A DNA stretch of 8,602 nucleotides from VBCK01 sp035511515 (GTDB lineage Bacteria; Pseudomonadota; Gammaproteobacteria; Burkholderiales; Burkholderiaceae_F): contig DATKFG010000005.1 of assembly GCA_035511515.1 (NCBI GenBank), positions 1 to 8,602 on the forward strand. Reading direction: 5' to 3'. The notes beneath the pieces were generated by a model that did no database searches, was not told where the DNA came from, and saw nothing but the letters and a program-made list of their open reading frames with translations. Shown piece by piece: positions 8,271 through 8,602 of this stretch. Made by a program: the position numbers and the translations under genes. Position 1 is the stretch's first letter. Each line of letters opens with the position of its first letter.

Positions 8271-8602
8271 ATGAAAGCGCTATTGGATCTGTTCAAGCAA
8301 GTACAGCAGGACGAGCAGTTCGATGTGATCAAGATCGGGATCGCGTCGCCCGAAAAGATCCGCTCGTGGTCGTTCGGCGAGGTCAAGAAGCCCGAGACGA
8401 TCAATTACCGCACCTTCAAGCCCGAGCGTGACGGCCTGTTCTGCGCCAAGATCTTCGGGCCGATCAAGGATTACGAGTGCCTGTGCGGCAAGTACAAGCG
8501 CCTGAAGCACCGCGGCGTGATCTGCGAGAAGTGCGGGGTCGAAGTCACGCTGTCGAAGGTGCGGCGCGAGCGCATGGGTCACATCGAGCTCGCCTCGCCG
8601 GT
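8271..8602 (+). CDS. rpoC: DNA-directed RNA polymerase subunit beta-prime, N-terminal part (partial)
   Basis: The first 110 codons of the largest polymerase subunit are present; the gene runs off the window. It starts MKALLDLFKQVQQDEQFD and continues with the highly conserved IRSWSFGEVKKPETINYRTF. The N-terminal zinc-binding module is complete: C70, C72, C85 and C88 in DYECLCGKYK and GVICEKCGVEV. It is followed by KVRRERMGHIELASP at the start of the clamp. The ATG has GGGAG (8260-8264) six bases upstream. The catalytic NADFDGD motif lies beyond the window. It is separated from rpoB by 94 bp containing two tandem hairpins and is expected to be cotranscribed with it. Confidence 0.98.
   Translation, partial: MKALLDLFKQVQQDEQFDVIKIGIASPEKIRSWSFGEVKKPETINYRTFKPERDGLFCAKIFGPIKDYECLCGKYKRLKHRGVICEKCGVEVTLSKVRRERMGHIELASP

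Overview
The window is one strand-consistent, GC-rich block of housekeeping genes: the end of tuf (EF-Tu), a tRNA-Trp gene, secE, nusG, rplK, rplA, rplJ, rplL, rpoB and the first 110 codons of rpoC. All genes read on the + strand. The gene order, a 1368-residue RpoB beginning MPYSFTEKKRIRKSFAKR, the NusG, L11 and L7/L12 sequences, and a tRNA-Trp between tuf and secE all point to a betaproteobacterium, most likely Burkholderiales. I cannot name the genus from this window.

Region 1-1283 carries translation and secretion/transcription factors: EF-Tu, tRNA-Trp, the SecE translocon subunit and the NusG elongation factor. Region 1297-2425 is the L11-L1 pair, only one base apart. A 420-bp gap (2426-2845) follows and holds the rplJ leader RNA, recognisable by a long-range helix with the AAAGACCG / GCAGACGG internal-loop pattern of L10 leaders. 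This is where L10-L7/L12 is expected to bind and repress its own synthesis. Then come rplJ and rplL (the ribosomal stalk), a 266-bp spacer packed with hairpins, rpoB, a 94-bp spacer with two tandem hairpins, and rpoC. Together the genes build the ribosomal stalk base and stalk, the RNA polymerase catalytic core and its elongation factor, so ribosome and polymerase supply are tied to one transcription unit.

I found no undescribed protein system: every gene is a well-known core gene, intact as far as visible. What is unusual is the non-coding DNA. A 29-32 nt palindromic repeat (feet CCCTCC and GGAGGG, inner GCGC stem) occurs three times, always in the same orientation. Two copies sit at the tips of two arms of the rplJ leader, and one lies between rpoB and rpoC. 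The rpoB stop codon lies inside a perfect 14-bp hairpin immediately before the third copy. The rplL-rpoB spacer is an almost continuous run of four hairpins, one of them a 50-nt near-perfect palindrome. Most of the strong hairpins end in C(GNA)G or closely related loops. These are the observations worth following.
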